64,000 nucleotides of DNA. Source: Metabacillus litoralis. GTDB lineage: Bacteria; Bacillota; Bacilli; Bacillales; Bacillaceae. Below the pieces are notes generated by a model. That model was given only the letters and a program-made list of their open reading frames with translations. It searched no databases and had not been told where the DNA came from. Shown here one piece after another: positions 54,758 through 64,000 of the stretch (the stretch's first letter is position 1; the number at the start of each line of letters is the position of its first letter). The translations under genes were made by a program, and so were the position numbers. Where the stretch lies: the NCBI RefSeq assembly GCF_007994985.1, contig NZ_VOQF01000017.1, positions 1 to 64,000 on the forward strand, in the 5' to 3' direction.

Positions 54758-56500
54758 TTGGGGGTTATAAAGAGATATATGAAATTTGTTAGACCATATC
54801 GTCTACAAATTATCGGTACAATTATGATCGGTGTTATTAAATTTTCAATTCCACTATTATTACCATTAGTCATTAAATATGTTGTGGATGATGTTATCGG
54901 TGGAACTGGGTCAGATGCTGAAAAAACAAATACATTATTAACGTTAATGGGCGGGATGTTTGTTTTATTTGTTATTCTCCGCCCTCCAGTTGAATATTAT
55001 AGGCAATATTTTGCACAATGGACAGCAAGTAAAATTCTTTACGATATTCGAGATCAATTATTTACTCATCTACAAAAGCTTAGCTTACGTTATTACGCAA
55101 ATACTCGTGCGGGTGAAATTATTTCACGAGTGATCAATGATGTAGAACAAACGAAAAATTTCGTTATAACAGGATTAATGAATGTGTGGCTTGATGTGGC
55201 AACAATTATTATTGCTGTTGCAATTATGTTAACAATGGATGTGAAGTTAACACTTGTTTCGATCATTCTGTTTCCTTTTTACGGTTTATCTGTTAAATAT
55301 TTTTATGGCAGATTGCGTCACTTAACAAGAGTTCGTTCACAGGCACTTGCAGAGGTTCAAGGTCATTTGCACGAGCGGGTTCAGGGAATGCCGGTTATCC
55401 GCAGCTTTGCTACAGAAGATTTTGAACAGGATCAATTTGCAAAAGAAAACTCAAATTTTCTTGACAAAGCACTTGATCACACAAGCTGGAATGCGAAAAC
55501 ATTCGCTGTTGTTAACACGTTAACTGATATCGCTCCATTAATCGTCATTAGCTTTGCTGGGTATCAGGTTATTCATGGTCAGCTAACGATAGGAACAATG
55601 GTAGCGTTCATTGCTTATGTTGAACAGCTTTATAATCCATTAAGAAGATTAATTAATTCATCAACAACATTAACTCAAGCAATTGCATCAATGGACCGAG
55701 TATTTGAATTTATTGATGTACCTTATGAAGTGGTTGATAAACCAAATGCAAAACTGGCAAAGGATATTAAAGGAGAAGTCGAATTCCAAAATATCTCTTT
55801 TCGTTACCAAGAAGATGAAGCATTAATAATCGAGGGTTTGTCGTTAAAAGTAACAAGAGGTGAAACTGTCGCATTAGTGGGAATGAGTGGAGGCGGTAAA
55901 TCAACTCTTGTCAGCTTATTACCACGTTTTTATGATGTGACAGATGGTAGAATTCTTTTAGATCATCTTGATATTAGAGATTACCAAGCCCAAAGCTTAC
56001 GTGAAAAAATTGGTATGGTATTACAAGATACATTTTTATTTAGTAACACAGTCAAAGAAAACATCTTAATTGGTAAACCAGACGCTACTGAAGAAGAAGT
56101 GATCGCTGCAGCTAAAGCAGCAAATGCGCATGATTTTATCATGAAGCTACCAAAGGGCTATGATACAAAAGTGGGTGAAAGAGGGGTAAAGCTCTCTGGA
56201 GGTCAAAAACAACGAGTCTCAATTGCTCGAGTATTCTTGAAAAATCCACCTATCTTAGTATTAGATGAAGCTACATCAGCTCTAGATTTAGAGAGTGAAC
56301 ATCTTATTCAAGAAGCATTAGAAAACCTGGCTAAAGAACGTACAACATTTATTGTAGCTCACAGACTTTCCACAATTACGCATGCAAATAAAATTGTGCT
56401 CATCGAGGACGGAAAAGTAGTTGAACAAGGCACACATCAGGAGCTAATGACAAGACAAGAGAATTATTATAAATTATTTCAGATTCAACAGATTGAATAG
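54758..56500 (+). CDS. ygaD: ABC transporter, fused permease-ATPase (YgaD, MsbA/BmrA type)
   Basis: 580 residues. An N-terminal six-helix exporter domain ([34 protein letters not shown]) and a C-terminal nucleotide-binding domain: Walker [11 protein letters not shown]-loop MVLQDTFLF, signature LSGGQKQR, Walker [14 protein letters not shown]-loop VAHRLST. It forms a homodimeric lipid or drug exporter. I chose TTG 54758 (GGGGGAT upstream, and [14 protein letters not shown] matches the family start and length); upstream in-frame starts are less likely. Confidence 0.92.
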   Translation: MGVIKRYMKFVRPYRLQIIGTIMIGVIKFSIPLLLPLVIKYVVDDVIGGTGSDAEKTNTLLTLMGGMFVLFVILRPPVEYYRQYFAQWTASKILYDIRDQLFTHLQKLSLRYYANTRAGEIISRVINDVEQTKNFVITGLMNVWLDVATIIIAVAIMLTMDVKLTLVSIILFPFYGLSVKYFYGRLRHLTRVRSQALAEVQGHLHERVQGMPVIRSFATEDFEQDQFAKENSNFLDKALDHTSWNAKTFAVVNTLTDIAPLIVISFAGYQVIHGQLTIGTMVAFIAYVEQLYNPLRRLINSSTTLTQAIASMDRVFEFIDVPYEVVDKPNAKLAKDIKGEVEFQNISFRYQEDEALIIEGLSLKVTRGETVALVGMSGGGKSTLVSLLPRFYDVTDGRILLDHLDIRDYQAQSLREKIGMVLQDTFLFSNTVKENILIGKPDATEEEVIAAAKAANAHDFIMKLPKGYDTKVGERGVKLSGGQKQRVSIARVFLKNPPILVLDEATSALDLESEHLIQEALENLAKERTTFIVAHRLSTITHANKIVLIEDGKVVEQGTHQELMTRQENYYKLFQIQQIE

Positions 56501-56505
56501 TCGGT

Positions 56506-56541
56506 ATGGTCACATCCTCTTTTGGGGGATGTGGCTTTTTG
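56506..56541 (+). terminator. Terminator of ygaD
   Basis: GGTCACATCCTC / GGGGATGTGGC then T5. Confidence 0.85.
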
Positions 56542-56563
56542 GTTTGGTGTGAGTAATTCGTTC

Positions 56564-56692
56564 TGTCGTGATTTGTCGGATATTGAAGAATCGCTGATAA
56601 ATCTGGATAATCGCTGATAAATTCGAATAATCGATGATATTTTGGAGAAATCGCCGATAAATCCGCAAAATCGTCGATAAATTTCAGATACT
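56564..56692. repeat. Iterated AATCGC(T/C)GATAAAT array A
   Basis: A leader GTCGTGATTTGTCGGATATT is followed by five or six units of 18-20 bp built on AATCG(C/A/T)(T/C)GATAAAT.CG. The variable positions are few and the units abut, so these are not CRISPR repeats with spacers. The leader is repeated exactly in array B. Confidence 0.8.
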
Positions 56693-56867
56693 TGTTTTAG
56701 GAGGCATCATCTGGAGTCGGATAGACTTAGTTTAGAGTCTAAAACAACAATTTCTATCAGATCCCTAACTATAAAGTTAAAAACCAATCCAAAAATGACT
56801 AACTTAAGTTTGTTTTTGTTGGTTATTGAGACTTGGAGTTTTTTTTACATATAAGTGGTGTGAATCT

Positions 56868-57008
56868 GTGTCGTGATTTGTCGGATATTGAAGAATCGCT
56901 GATAAATCTAGATAATCGTCGATAAATTCGAAGAATCGCTGATATTTCGGCAAAATCGCCGATAAATTCAAAAAATCGCTGATATTCTAAAAAAACGAAG
57001 ATAATCTC
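56868..57008. repeat. Iterated AATCGC(T/C)GATAAAT array B
   Basis: Same leader and first ~40 bases as array A, then about six units of AATCG(C/T)(T/C)GATA(A/T)(A/T)T at 18-20 bp spacing. Between and after the arrays (56693-56867, 57009-57157) no gene is seen. Confidence 0.8.
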
Positions 57009-57158
57009 TGAGATGGTGGGGTGATTTGGGACAGATTTCGCAGAACGAACCCTAGTTTCAAAGCCAGATACACCTTTCCGATGAAAAACAGCCCAATTTG
57101 AACTTCAAAACCATTCCTTTTAACCTAAAAAGGGCTAACTTGCCCCTCAATTCGCCAA

Positions 57159-57189
57159 CTAAAAAAGACTAGCATCAACGCTAGCCTTA
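57159..57189 (-). terminator. Terminator of ygaE
   Basis: AAGGCTAGC / GCTAGTCTT plus T-run on the minus strand, overlapping the stop codon. Confidence 0.85.
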
Positions 57190-58254
57190 TTCAGTCGATA
57201 ATTTTATTTCGTTGTCTTCTTTATGGTAATTTTGGAAGCTGCAAATAAGTGTATCTAAATGCTCTAGTTGCTCACTGTAGTCGATAATTGTTGCAACTAG
57301 GGGTAGGAGGTGATAAAAGTCTGTTGGATCTTGGTTTTGATGGAATTCCATGAACACCTTTGTTAGTTGTTTTTTGTTAAAGCGACCTTCTTCTGTTAGT
57401 TCTTGAGAAGGCTGTGTTTTTGTTTTGCCGATAAATCGTAATAATGATTCTTCATGAAAATAAAGTAAATAGTCTAATTCATCCTTAAGGACTTTTTGAA
57501 ATTCCTCTGGCATATGATGAAGATCATTTTCAAGTCGGTGAAGCTTTTTTAATGTATCAAGTGAACGGTTTGACGTGACAATCATTTGTCTGAAAAGAAC
57601 TAATTTACGCGACTTAGCATATGACTCACGTTTAAAATAATTACGTTCTTCCTTATAGTTTAAATAAAGCTGGTCAAGCTTGATCATTTGTTCTTTGAGC
57701 TTTTCAATATCTTCTTTTAGCACATTATGCTCTGATGCTTGACGTAGGTTCACTCTAATCCATTTAATGATTTCTTCTGTGTTTACAGATACACGGTTAT
57801 ATAACTTTGTTTCGTATTTAGGTGGAAGAAACACCATATTTACGATAAATGCAGCTAAAACACCTAGTAGTACAGTGAAAAAACGAATTAAGGCAATTTC
57901 AATAAAGTTATCACCAGGACTTTCTAAAATTGCTATTACAGTGACTAGTGCAACAGGAATTGTGCTTTCTGCTTTTAGCTTAATGTTAATAGCAATGACG
58001 ATGATGGCTGTTAACCCGATTACAAAGGGGTGTGAACCAAAAATTAATCCAAAACCAATGGCTAAAGCAGCACCAATGACATTTGCTTGAACTTGTTCAA
58101 TAATTGATAAATAAGAGCGATAAATTGTTGGTTGTATAGCAAATATGGCAGAAATTCCTGCGAAAGCTGCAGAAGGTAGTTGTAATATTCCTGCTAAAAA
58201 TAAAGCTAGAGTTATGGCTATCCCTGTTTTCAGGATGCGGGCACCTAATTTCAT
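57187..58254 (-). CDS. ygaE: Aromatic acid exporter family membrane protein YgaE
   Basis: 355 residues. Residues 1-145 carry four to six membrane helices of the ArAE_1/FUSC type (LQLPSAAFAGISAIFAIQPT, QVQANVIGAALAIGFGLIFG, LGVLAAFIVNMVFLPP). The C-terminal ~210 residues are a cytoplasmic helical domain. Related to aromatic acid or fusaric-acid-type exporters; the substrate is unproven. Convergent with ygaD across the repeat arrays. Confidence 0.85.
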   Translation of the reverse strand: MKLGARILKTGIAITLALFLAGILQLPSAAFAGISAIFAIQPTIYRSYLSIIEQVQANVIGAALAIGFGLIFGSHPFVIGLTAIIVIAINIKLKAESTIPVALVTVIAILESPGDNFIEIALIRFFTVLLGVLAAFIVNMVFLPPKYETKLYNRVSVNTEEIIKWIRVNLRQASEHNVLKEDIEKLKEQMIKLDQLYLNYKEERNYFKRESYAKSRKLVLFRQMIVTSNRSLDTLKKLHRLENDLHHMPEEFQKVLKDELDYLLYFHEESLLRFIGKTKTQPSQELTEEGRFNKKQLTKVFMEFHQNQDPTDFYHLLPLVATIIDYSEQLEHLDTLICSFQNYHKEDNEIKLSTE

Positions 58255-58461
58255 GTATGTTTAATGACATTCCTTTCTTGAATCCGATTAGTCAAAGAAC
58301 ATATTATATTCAATATGTATGGCTAAAGTTGCTAATAACGTACTATACAATGATTAATAAAGATATACAAGATACATTTCCCTTTTTAACAGAATCTTAA
58401 AACGTGTATATATTCTGAAAATGGATTTTATTTCTTATGAGCCTAAGTCAAAAAAGAATTT

Positions 58462-58500
58462 CATAAATAAAGACAAGATACAGCTCGTGCACTTGTCTTC
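58462..58500 (-). terminator. Terminator of gsaB
   Basis: AAGACAAG / CTTGTCTT then TTTATTTATG on the minus strand. Confidence 0.65.
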
Positions 58501-58508
58501 ATTATTTG

Positions 58509-59798
58509 TTATTTTAGCTTGCTGAAAGCTTGTTCGACGGCTGTTAATGTTTCCTCAATATCTTCTTTTGTATGAGAAATAGTTAAGAACCAAGCTTCAT
58601 ATTTTGAAGGAGCCAGGTTAATTCCTTGGTGAAGCATAAGCTGAAAGAACTTCGCGAACATTTCACCGTCTGTGTTTTCTGCTTGTTCATAGTTAACAAT
58701 TTTCTCGTTTGTGAAATAAATTGTTAGTGCGCCTTTTAAACGATTGATTGTAATTGGAATATTATATGTACGAGCATGTTTTAATATACCTTCTTCAAGA
58801 ATTGCGCCGAGCTTGTCTAGGTTTTCGTAGACATTTTCCTGCTTAAGTACCTCTAAACAAGCGATACCTGAGAGGATAGATGCTGGATTTCCGGCCATTG
58901 TACCTGCTTGATAGGCAGGACCTAGTGGTGCAACTTGTTCCATAATTTCTTTTTTGCCACCATAAGCGCCAATTGGAAGTCCGCCACCGATGATTTTACC
59001 TAAAGCTGTTAAATCAGGGTAAATACCTAAGTAGTCTTGTGCTCCTCCGTACATAAAGCGGAATGCTGTAATCACTTCATCATAAATAACTAGTGCTCCT
59101 GCTTGATGAACAAGTTCGTTCACTTGCTTCAAAAATCCTGGCTTAGGTTCCACAATTCCGAAGTTACCAACAATAGGCTCTACTAAAATCGCTGCAACTT
59201 GATCGCCCCATTTATCGAGTGCTTCTTTTAATGGCTCGATTTCATTGAAGGGAACTGTGATTACTTCTTGTGCAATGCTTTTAGGTACACCCGCAGAATC
59301 AGGAGTTCCTAATGTTGAAGGACCAGATCCAGCAGCAACTAGGACAAGATCTGAATGACCATGATAGCAGCCAGCAAATTTGATGATTTTATCGCGACCA
59401 GTATATGCACGTGCTACTCGAATTGTGGTCATCACTGCTTCTGTACCGGAGTTTACAAAACGTACTTTATCTAAAGCTGGCATCGCTTCTTTAAGCATTT
59501 TGGCAAACGTAATTTCATGTGGAGTTGGTGTACCATATAACACGCCATTTTCTGCTGCAGTTGTTATGGCTTTTGTAATATGTGGGTGGGCATGACCTGT
59601 AATGATTGGGCCATATGCTGCTAAATAATCAATATACTTGTTTCCATCAACATCCCAAAAATAAGCTCCATTTGCTCTTTCCATCACAACTGGAGATCCG
59701 CCACCAACTGCTTTATACGAACGTGAAGGTGAGTTAACACCACCAACGATATGTTTTAATGCTTCTTCATGTAGCTCATTTGATTTAGTAAATTCCAT
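58509..59798 (-). CDS. gsaB: Glutamate-1-semialdehyde 2,1-aminomutase
   Basis: 429 residues, fold-type I PLP enzyme. PLP lysine K268 in [73 protein letters not shown]. It makes 5-aminolevulinate, and in Bacillus this locus (gsaB/hemL2) is a second copy besides hemL of the hem operon (family knowledge; the other copy is not in this window). Start ATG behind AGGAGG. Confidence 0.92.
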   Translation of the reverse strand: MEFTKSNELHEEALKHIVGGVNSPSRSYKAVGGGSPVVMERANGAYFWDVDGNKYIDYLAAYGPIITGHAHPHITKAITTAAENGVLYGTPTPHEITFAKMLKEAMPALDKVRFVNSGTEAVMTTIRVARAYTGRDKIIKFAGCYHGHSDLVLVAAGSGPSTLGTPDSAGVPKSIAQEVITVPFNEIEPLKEALDKWGDQVAAILVEPIVGNFGIVEPKPGFLKQVNELVHQAGALVIYDEVITAFRFMYGGAQDYLGIYPDLTALGKIIGGGLPIGAYGGKKEIMEQVAPLGPAYQAGTMAGNPASILSGIACLEVLKQENVYENLDKLGAILEEGILKHARTYNIPITINRLKGALTIYFTNEKIVNYEQAENTDGEMFAKFFQLMLHQGINLAPSKYEAWFLTISHTKEDIEETLTAVEQAFSKLK

Positions 59799-59948
59799 GT
59801 GTTCCTCCTAATGTGTATAAAACTTGAGAGATTATGCCTTATTCTAACATGAAAGCCGCTTCTTTAAAAAATGCGAAGCATACAATTTGGTGAATTGCTA
59901 AGTTTTCGGGTAAACTAGTAAGTTGTGGTGAAATTTGGAGGGACAAAA

Positions 59949-60965
59949 ATGACAAATATCATTGAAGTTAAAGATTTGCGTAAAGAATTTAGATCATACT
60001 CTAGTCGACAAGGACTTAAGGGTGCATTTCGTGATTTATTAAATAGACAATCAAAAGTTATTCCAGCAGTTAATGATGTTTCATTTACTGTGAAGCAAGG
60101 AGAAATGGTTGGGTATATCGGTGAAAATGGTGCTGGTAAATCAACATCAATTAAAATGCTAACGGGAATTTTAACACCAACATCTGGTCAGGTTATTGTG
60201 AATGGAATGAATCCTCATAAAGAACGTGAGCAATTTGTAAAATCTATTGGTGTTGTATTTGGACAAAGGTCACAGCTTTGGTGGGATATTGCGGTTCAAG
60301 AATCATTTCGTTTATTAAAAAAGGTATACAAAGTTTCTGATGAAGATTATAAGGAACATATGGAGCATGTCATCGAAACATTAGATATTGGACCTCTATT
60401 AGATAAGCCTGTGAGAAAGTTATCACTGGGACAAAGAATGAGATGTGAATTAGCGGCAGCACTTATTCATAATCCACCATTATTGTTTTTAGATGAACCA
60501 ACAATTGGTCTCGATGTTTTAGTAAAGCTGAAAATTCGTCAATTTTTAAAAGAGATGAATGAAAAATACAAAACAACAATTCTACTAACAACACATGATT
60601 TATCTGATATTGAAGCATTATGTGAGCGTGTTGTTATGCTTGATGAAGGAAGAGTTATTTATGATGGTCAGCTTGCAGAATTACGATCACACTGGGGTGA
60701 AGGCAAGCAAGTTCAGTTTCAGTTCCAAAATGAAATTGTTGAAGATCAACTAACATTTTTAACACAGGATCTTGATGTTTTATGGCAAAAAGGAGATAAG
60801 TTAAATGTCTGGACCGCACTCATTAGTGATAAAGAAGCTCCGATGTCTGAACTTATTGGTCGTGTTGTTGGTGCACATGAAATTATTGATCTTAGTGTGA
60901 CAGAAATTTCTACAGAAGAAGTGATACGTAACATATATGAAAAGGGAGAGGCCCTTTCAAGCTGA
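59949..60965 (+). CDS. ABC-2 type transporter, ATP-binding protein
   Basis: 338 residues. Walker A GENGAGKST, Q-loop VVFGQRSQLWWD, signature LSLGQRMRCELAAAL, Walker B LLFLDEPTIGLD, then a C-terminal extension. The VFGQRSQLWWD form is typical of ATPases paired with two DUF990/ABC2_membrane_6 permeases. ATG 59949 follows GGAGGG. First gene of a three-gene exporter operon; substrate unknown. Confidence 0.9.
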   Translation: MTNIIEVKDLRKEFRSYSSRQGLKGAFRDLLNRQSKVIPAVNDVSFTVKQGEMVGYIGENGAGKSTSIKMLTGILTPTSGQVIVNGMNPHKEREQFVKSIGVVFGQRSQLWWDIAVQESFRLLKKVYKVSDEDYKEHMEHVIETLDIGPLLDKPVRKLSLGQRMRCELAAALIHNPPLLFLDEPTIGLDVLVKLKIRQFLKEMNEKYKTTILLTTHDLSDIEALCERVVMLDEGRVIYDGQLAELRSHWGEGKQVQFQFQNEIVEDQLTFLTQDLDVLWQKGDKLNVWTALISDKEAPMSELIGRVVGAHEIIDLSVTEISTEEVIRNIYEKGEALSS

Positions 60966-60974
60966 GGTGAAAAA

Positions 60975-61766
60975 ATGGATAAATATATTGAAATGATAAG
61001 AATCCGCTTTTTAATGATGCTTGCGTATCGGACAAATTATTACAGTGGAATTTTAATTTATAGTATTAATATAGGAGCTTATTATTTTCTCTGGACTGCT
61101 ATATATGGTGGGAAAGAGTCGATTGAGGGTCTTTCTGCCATTCAAATGACAACATATGTTGCTGTTTCATGGATGGCAAGAGCGTTTTACTTTAATAATA
61201 TCGACCGTGAAATTGCATTGGAAATAAAAGAAGGAAAAGTAGCTGTTGAGCTTATTAGGCCTTATAATTATTTAGGAATGAAAACTATGCAAGCTTTTGG
61301 TGAAGGGATTTTCCGTCTATTGTTTTTCTCGGTACCAGGGATGGTTATCGTTGCGTTGGTTTTCCCGATTGAGTTTTCAGCAAATGGGATGACATGGCTA
61401 TTTTTTGCTAGCTCACTCGTTTTTAGTTTTATAATTAATACACAAATAAATCTATTAACAGGAATGGTTACCTTTTTCTTATTTAATAATGATGGGTTAA
61501 TGCGAGCGAAACGAGTTATTATCGATTTATTCTCAGGGCTATTGTTACCGATCAGCTTTTATCCGATGTGGGCACAAGACGTGATGGCTTATTTTCCATT
61601 TCAAGCGATCAGCTATATTCCTAGTATGATATTTACTGAAGGAATTCAAGGTAATGAAGTGTTACAAGCTATTTTATTACAAGGATTTTGGGCAGTTGTG
61701 CTACTCATTCCAGTTCAAGTGATATGGTCATTAGCGAAAAAACGAATGATTATTCAAGGGGGATGA
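60975..61766 (+). CDS. ABC-2 family permease, first subunit
   Basis: 263 residues, six hydrophobic segments. IRIRFLMMLAYRTNYYSGILIYSINIGAYYFLW and GKVAVELIRPYNYLGMKTM (the coupling region, IxRPxxY) mark it as an ABC-2 exporter permease. It follows the ATPase gene by 10 bases with GAGGTGA. Confidence 0.88.
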   Translation: MDKYIEMIRIRFLMMLAYRTNYYSGILIYSINIGAYYFLWTAIYGGKESIEGLSAIQMTTYVAVSWMARAFYFNNIDREIALEIKEGKVAVELIRPYNYLGMKTMQAFGEGIFRLLFFSVPGMVIVALVFPIEFSANGMTWLFFASSLVFSFIINTQINLLTGMVTFFLFNNDGLMRAKRVIIDLFSGLLLPISFYPMWAQDVMAYFPFQAISYIPSMIFTEGIQGNEVLQAILLQGFWAVVLLIPVQVIWSLAKKRMIIQGG

Positions 61767-61770
61767 GTTG

Positions 61771-62556
61771 ATGTTCTATTTATCTATGCTAACTCAATAT
61801 ATTGGTCAATATATGAAAACTCGTCTTCAATATCGAGCAGATATGGTTGTTGAGCTTTTATCTGATATGCTCTTTCAGGTGACGAATTTAGTGTTTATTC
61901 TTGTTGTGTTTGGTCATACCCAGTTTTTAAGTGGTTGGTCACGTGATGAAATTATCTTTATATACGGATTTTTCTTAGTACCTTTTGCTGTATTCGGTGC
62001 GTTTTTTAACATTTGGGATTTTAATGAACGCTATATAGTGAAAGGAGAAATGGATCGAATTTTAACTAGACCGATTCACAGTCTTTTTCAAGTGATCTTA
62101 GAAAGAATGGAGCTAGAATCACTTTTTGGAGCAGTTACTGGAATCATTATTATGGGATATGCTTCGATTCAATTAGGTTTAACCTTTCAATGGTATGATT
62201 TTATTTTGTTCTTTGTTTTTGTCATAGGTGGTGCATTAGTTTATGCTGGAATATTTGTTTCGCTTGCCACCATCGGCTTTTGGTCTGATGCGAGAACATC
62301 ACTTATGCCGATGATGTATAACATCGGTAACTATGGACGTTATCCAGTTGATATTTATAATGCAGCAATTCGTTTTGTGTTAACATGGATTCTTCCATTT
62401 GCGTTTGTTGGAGTTTATCCTGCGGCATTTTTCCTTGAAAAAGAAGAGTGGTATTTTTATTCATTTTTAACACCGTTTATGGGAGTTGGATTTTTTGTTT
62501 TATCTGTATTTCTATGGAATGCAGGGGTGAAAAGATATCGCGGTGCAGGGAATTAG
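61771..62556 (+). CDS. ABC-2 family permease, second subunit
   Basis: 261 residues from ATG 61771 (GGGGGATGAG upstream), six membrane segments. MKTRLQYRADMVVELLSDMLFQ and GEMDRILTRPIHSLFQVILERME parallel the first permease, so the pair would form a heterodimer with two copies of the ATPase. It ends just before a terminator. Confidence 0.88.
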   Translation: MFYLSMLTQYIGQYMKTRLQYRADMVVELLSDMLFQVTNLVFILVVFGHTQFLSGWSRDEIIFIYGFFLVPFAVFGAFFNIWDFNERYIVKGEMDRILTRPIHSLFQVILERMELESLFGAVTGIIIMGYASIQLGLTFQWYDFILFFVFVIGGALVYAGIFVSLATIGFWSDARTSLMPMMYNIGNYGRYPVDIYNAAIRFVLTWILPFAFVGVYPAAFFLEKEEWYFYSFLTPFMGVGFFVLSVFLWNAGVKRYRGAGN

Positions 62557-62559
62557 AGG

Positions 62560-62594
62560 GAAAGAGCTTAGGTGTATCTTAAGCTCTTTTTTTA
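62560..62594 (+). terminator. Terminator of the ABC operon
   Basis: AAAGAGCTTA / TTAAGCTCTTT then T5. It overlaps the stop of the convergent phosphatase gene. Confidence 0.85.
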
Positions 62595-63148
62595 TATGTT
62601 GTACAGCTCCAATGTTTTGAGCTTTGTTTCGTTTGACTAATCCAGCCTTCATTTTTCAATTGCTTTGTAACGAGTATGTTAAAGAAGCCATGTCCAACAA
62701 CAGTTACTGATTCATGCTTACTTGCTTCATTGATTAAAAAGTGTGCAGCTTTTTTTGCTCTTTCTTTAGCATGTGAAAAAGATTCACTATTATTTGAATA
62801 GCCGCAAAACCATAGAAGTCTAAAAAGTGTTAACCACGTTTTAGGAGATAATTTAACACCAAAGAGATTGCCAGAAGGTATTGGCAGGTCCACTTCGCGT
62901 AGCAAAGAATAAGATTCTACTGGACGTTCACTTGTTAAAGATGAAGCAGAGTCTATTGCTCTTTTTAAGTCACTTGTTAGTAAAACGTTAGCTTCTGTGG
63001 CTTTTTTGATTGCTTCACTAGGATATTGTTTTTCTTCTAAAATACTAACCTCATCATATTTAACTACCCAACTATGAAGTTCTTTGCAAGTAACGGGTGT
63101 TTGTTCAGTATGTAGAGATCGACCATGACGGATAAGGGTTATTTCCAT
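62579..63148 (-). CDS. Histidine phosphatase family protein, second
   Basis: 189 residues: MEITLIRHGRSLHTEQ (phospho-His), LLTSDLKRAIDSAS, LREVDLPIP, and VTVVGHGFFNILV. A short, divergent member of the branch. Substrate unknown. It is co-directional with fabZ (20-base gap), and AGGTGAG precedes the start, so a two-gene transcript with fabZ is likely. Confidence 0.8.
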   Translation of the reverse strand: MEITLIRHGRSLHTEQTPVTCKELHSWVVKYDEVSILEEKQYPSEAIKKATEANVLLTSDLKRAIDSASSLTSERPVESYSLLREVDLPIPSGNLFGVKLSPKTWLTLFRLLWFCGYSNNSESFSHAKERAKKAAHFLINEASKHESVTVVGHGFFNILVTKQLKNEGWISQTKQSSKHWSCTTYKKRA

Positions 63149-63168
63149 GTTTTACACTCACCTATTTA

Positions 63169-63597
63169 TCATTTGTTTCCGAAAGCAAAGATGAGTTCTG
63201 TTTCACAAACAATTTCATCATCAACCTTTGCTATTCCTCGGCCTTTACCAATTGATCCTTTTACTCTTGTGATTTCTACTTCAAGTAAAAGCTGATTCCC
63301 TGGTTGGACTTGTTTTTTAAAGCGACATTTATCAATACCGGCTAAAAAGCCTAATTTTCCATGGTTTTCTTCCTTAGACAACATCACTACAGCACTTACT
63401 TGTGCTAGTGCTTCAACAATTAATACGCCTGGCATAACTGGATAATCAGGAAAATGGCCTTTAAAGAACTCTTCATTTGCTGTTACATTTTTGATTGCTG
63501 TTGCTTTTTTACCCTCTTCAACCTCTAGAATTTTATCTATTAAAAGAAAGGGATAGCGGTGTTGAATGATTTTTTTTATATCAACAATATCTAGCAT
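63169..63597 (-). CDS. fabZ: 3-hydroxyacyl-[acyl-carrier-protein] dehydratase FabZ
   Basis: 142 residues, hot-dog fold. [16 protein letters not shown], catalytic His in [23 protein letters not shown] with the partner Glu, and [20 protein letters not shown]. It dehydrates 3-hydroxyacyl-ACP during chain elongation. Ribosome site AAAGGAGG. A possible FapR-like site lies upstream. Confidence 0.93.
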   Translation of the reverse strand: MLDIVDIKKIIQHRYPFLLIDKILEVEEGKKATAIKNVTANEEFFKGHFPDYPVMPGVLIVEALAQVSAVVMLSKEENHGKLGFLAGIDKCRFKKQVQPGNQLLLEVEITRVKGSIGKGRGIAKVDDEIVCETELIFAFGNK

Positions 63598-63642
63598 AAT
63601 TGAAACCTCCTTTTATTTACAATTACATTTTATCACTTACTT

Positions 63643-63659
63643 ATATAACCTGGTACTAA
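63643..63659 (-). promoter_or_regulatory. Candidate FapR-like site at fabZ
   Basis: On the minus strand TTAGTACCAGGTTATAT: the left half TTAGTACC is perfect for the recalled FapR consensus, while the right half is degenerate. It lies between a TTGATA and TATAAG pair, where a repressor would act. Confidence 0.4.
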
Positions 63660-63740
63660 AATATCAATTTTTTATTTTTTCATAACCATAGAGGAGCTTG
63701 TATATATTGTACAAAGTGGTTGTTCAAAAGGGTGGGGATT

Positions 63741-64000
63741 ATGCAGCTGGTATTTTGTATAGGTATTGTGATTTGTATTTTTATGAGTTTTAAGAGTGTT
63801 ATTATTGTTTGTTTTCAGAAGAATTTCCTATCCTTTGAAACAGTTGTTATGATCACTTATCTTTATTTATCATTGTTAGTGGGCTTTGGAATGATTTTTT
63901 TAATATGTTTACAAAGCGATCTTCACGTGCTTGTTGAGGCAGGTAAACCTATTTCAGGGGATTATTTTGATAAACTTGGAACCTCTTTCTACTTTAGTGC
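63741..64000 (+). CDS. Membrane protein, truncated by window end (possible ion channel)
   Basis: An open frame from ATG 63741, behind AAAAGGGTGGGG, runs off the window at residue 86. It has two hydrophobic segments (1-20 and 31-60), then a short loop and ...ISGDYFDKLGTSFYFSA. The aromatic YFSA at that position resembles the pore helix of two-helix potassium channels, but the selectivity filter would lie beyond the edge. The channel idea is tentative. Confidence 0.6.
   Translation, partial: MQLVFCIGIVICIFMSFKSVIIVCFQKNFLSFETVVMITYLYLSLLVGFGMIFLICLQSDLHVLVEAGKPISGDYFDKLGTSFYFS

Noticed and set aside
54514-54792. 92-codon open frame between ygaC and ygaD
   Set aside because: No ribosome site or family resemblance, and it overlaps the well-supported ygaD start in another frame.
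56564-57008. CRISPR array
   Set aside because: Units of 18-20 bp abut with no unique spacers, and there are no cas genes.

Overview
The window is low-GC Firmicutes DNA that reads as the chromosome of a spore-forming Bacillaceae (Bacillus or a close segregate genus such as Metabacillus; species not determinable here). Signs are AGGAGG-type ribosome sites, TTG/GTG starts, frequent U-tailed hairpins, small acid-soluble spore protein genes (sspE, sspK), and a block from about 43 to 60 kb whose order follows the B. subtilis yfhD-yfhE-yfhF-recX-yfhH-sspK-yfhJ-yfhP-mutY-yfhS-fabL-sspE-ygaB-ygaC-ygaD-ygaE-gsaB region. No prophage, CRISPR array, rRNA or complete tRNA was seen.

Left part (0-21 kb), accessory metabolism: a DUF418 membrane protein; a late C30-carotenoid set crtP-crtQ-crtO with selO translationally coupled behind it; a cold-type lipid desaturase (des) followed by a DesR-like response regulator that has lost most of its DNA-binding domain; a histidine phosphatase; and a complete beta-glucoside system (cre, RAT antiterminator/terminator, PTS IIBCA, two phospho-beta-glucosidases, LicT). 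Then come a 788-residue isoprenyl-diphosphate-synthase-like multidomain protein, a CBO0543-type membrane protein, a chemoreceptor with an all-membrane sensor, and a polysaccharide deacetylase.

Middle (21-43 kb): a decayed patch (istB remnant, ~51-bp tandem repeats, a truncated dispersed repeat) precedes a near-perfect Fur box and a four-gene run: a 47-aa CxxC microprotein, a frameshifted Cas4/AddB-like four-cysteine protein, an IDEAL-domain protein and an FbpA-like protein. Next are a TPR-like protein, a TetR/epimerase pair with twin operators, a c-di-GMP-I riboswitch in front of a GGDEF-EAL gene, a FAD oxidoreductase, and a LacI-controlled ThuA/Gfo-Idh-MocA/sugar-isomerase operon. An RlmI-type rRNA methyltransferase, YfmL helicase and a peptidoglycan amidase follow. 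A cluster of DnaA boxes lies at 43.0-43.2 kb.

Right part (43-64 kb) is the conserved yfh/yga block, with a GNAT gene, an amidohydrolase gene, a candidate sRNA and a tRNA-like leader between yfhE and yfhF. It ends with an ABC-2 exporter, a phosphatase, fabZ and a truncated membrane gene that may be an ion channel. Candidate FapR-like sites precede fabL and fabZ. Two iterated AATCGC(T/C)GATAAAT arrays fill the ygaD-ygaE gap. Most start choices were made on Shine-Dalgarno position; functional names rest on recalled family motifs, not on a search.
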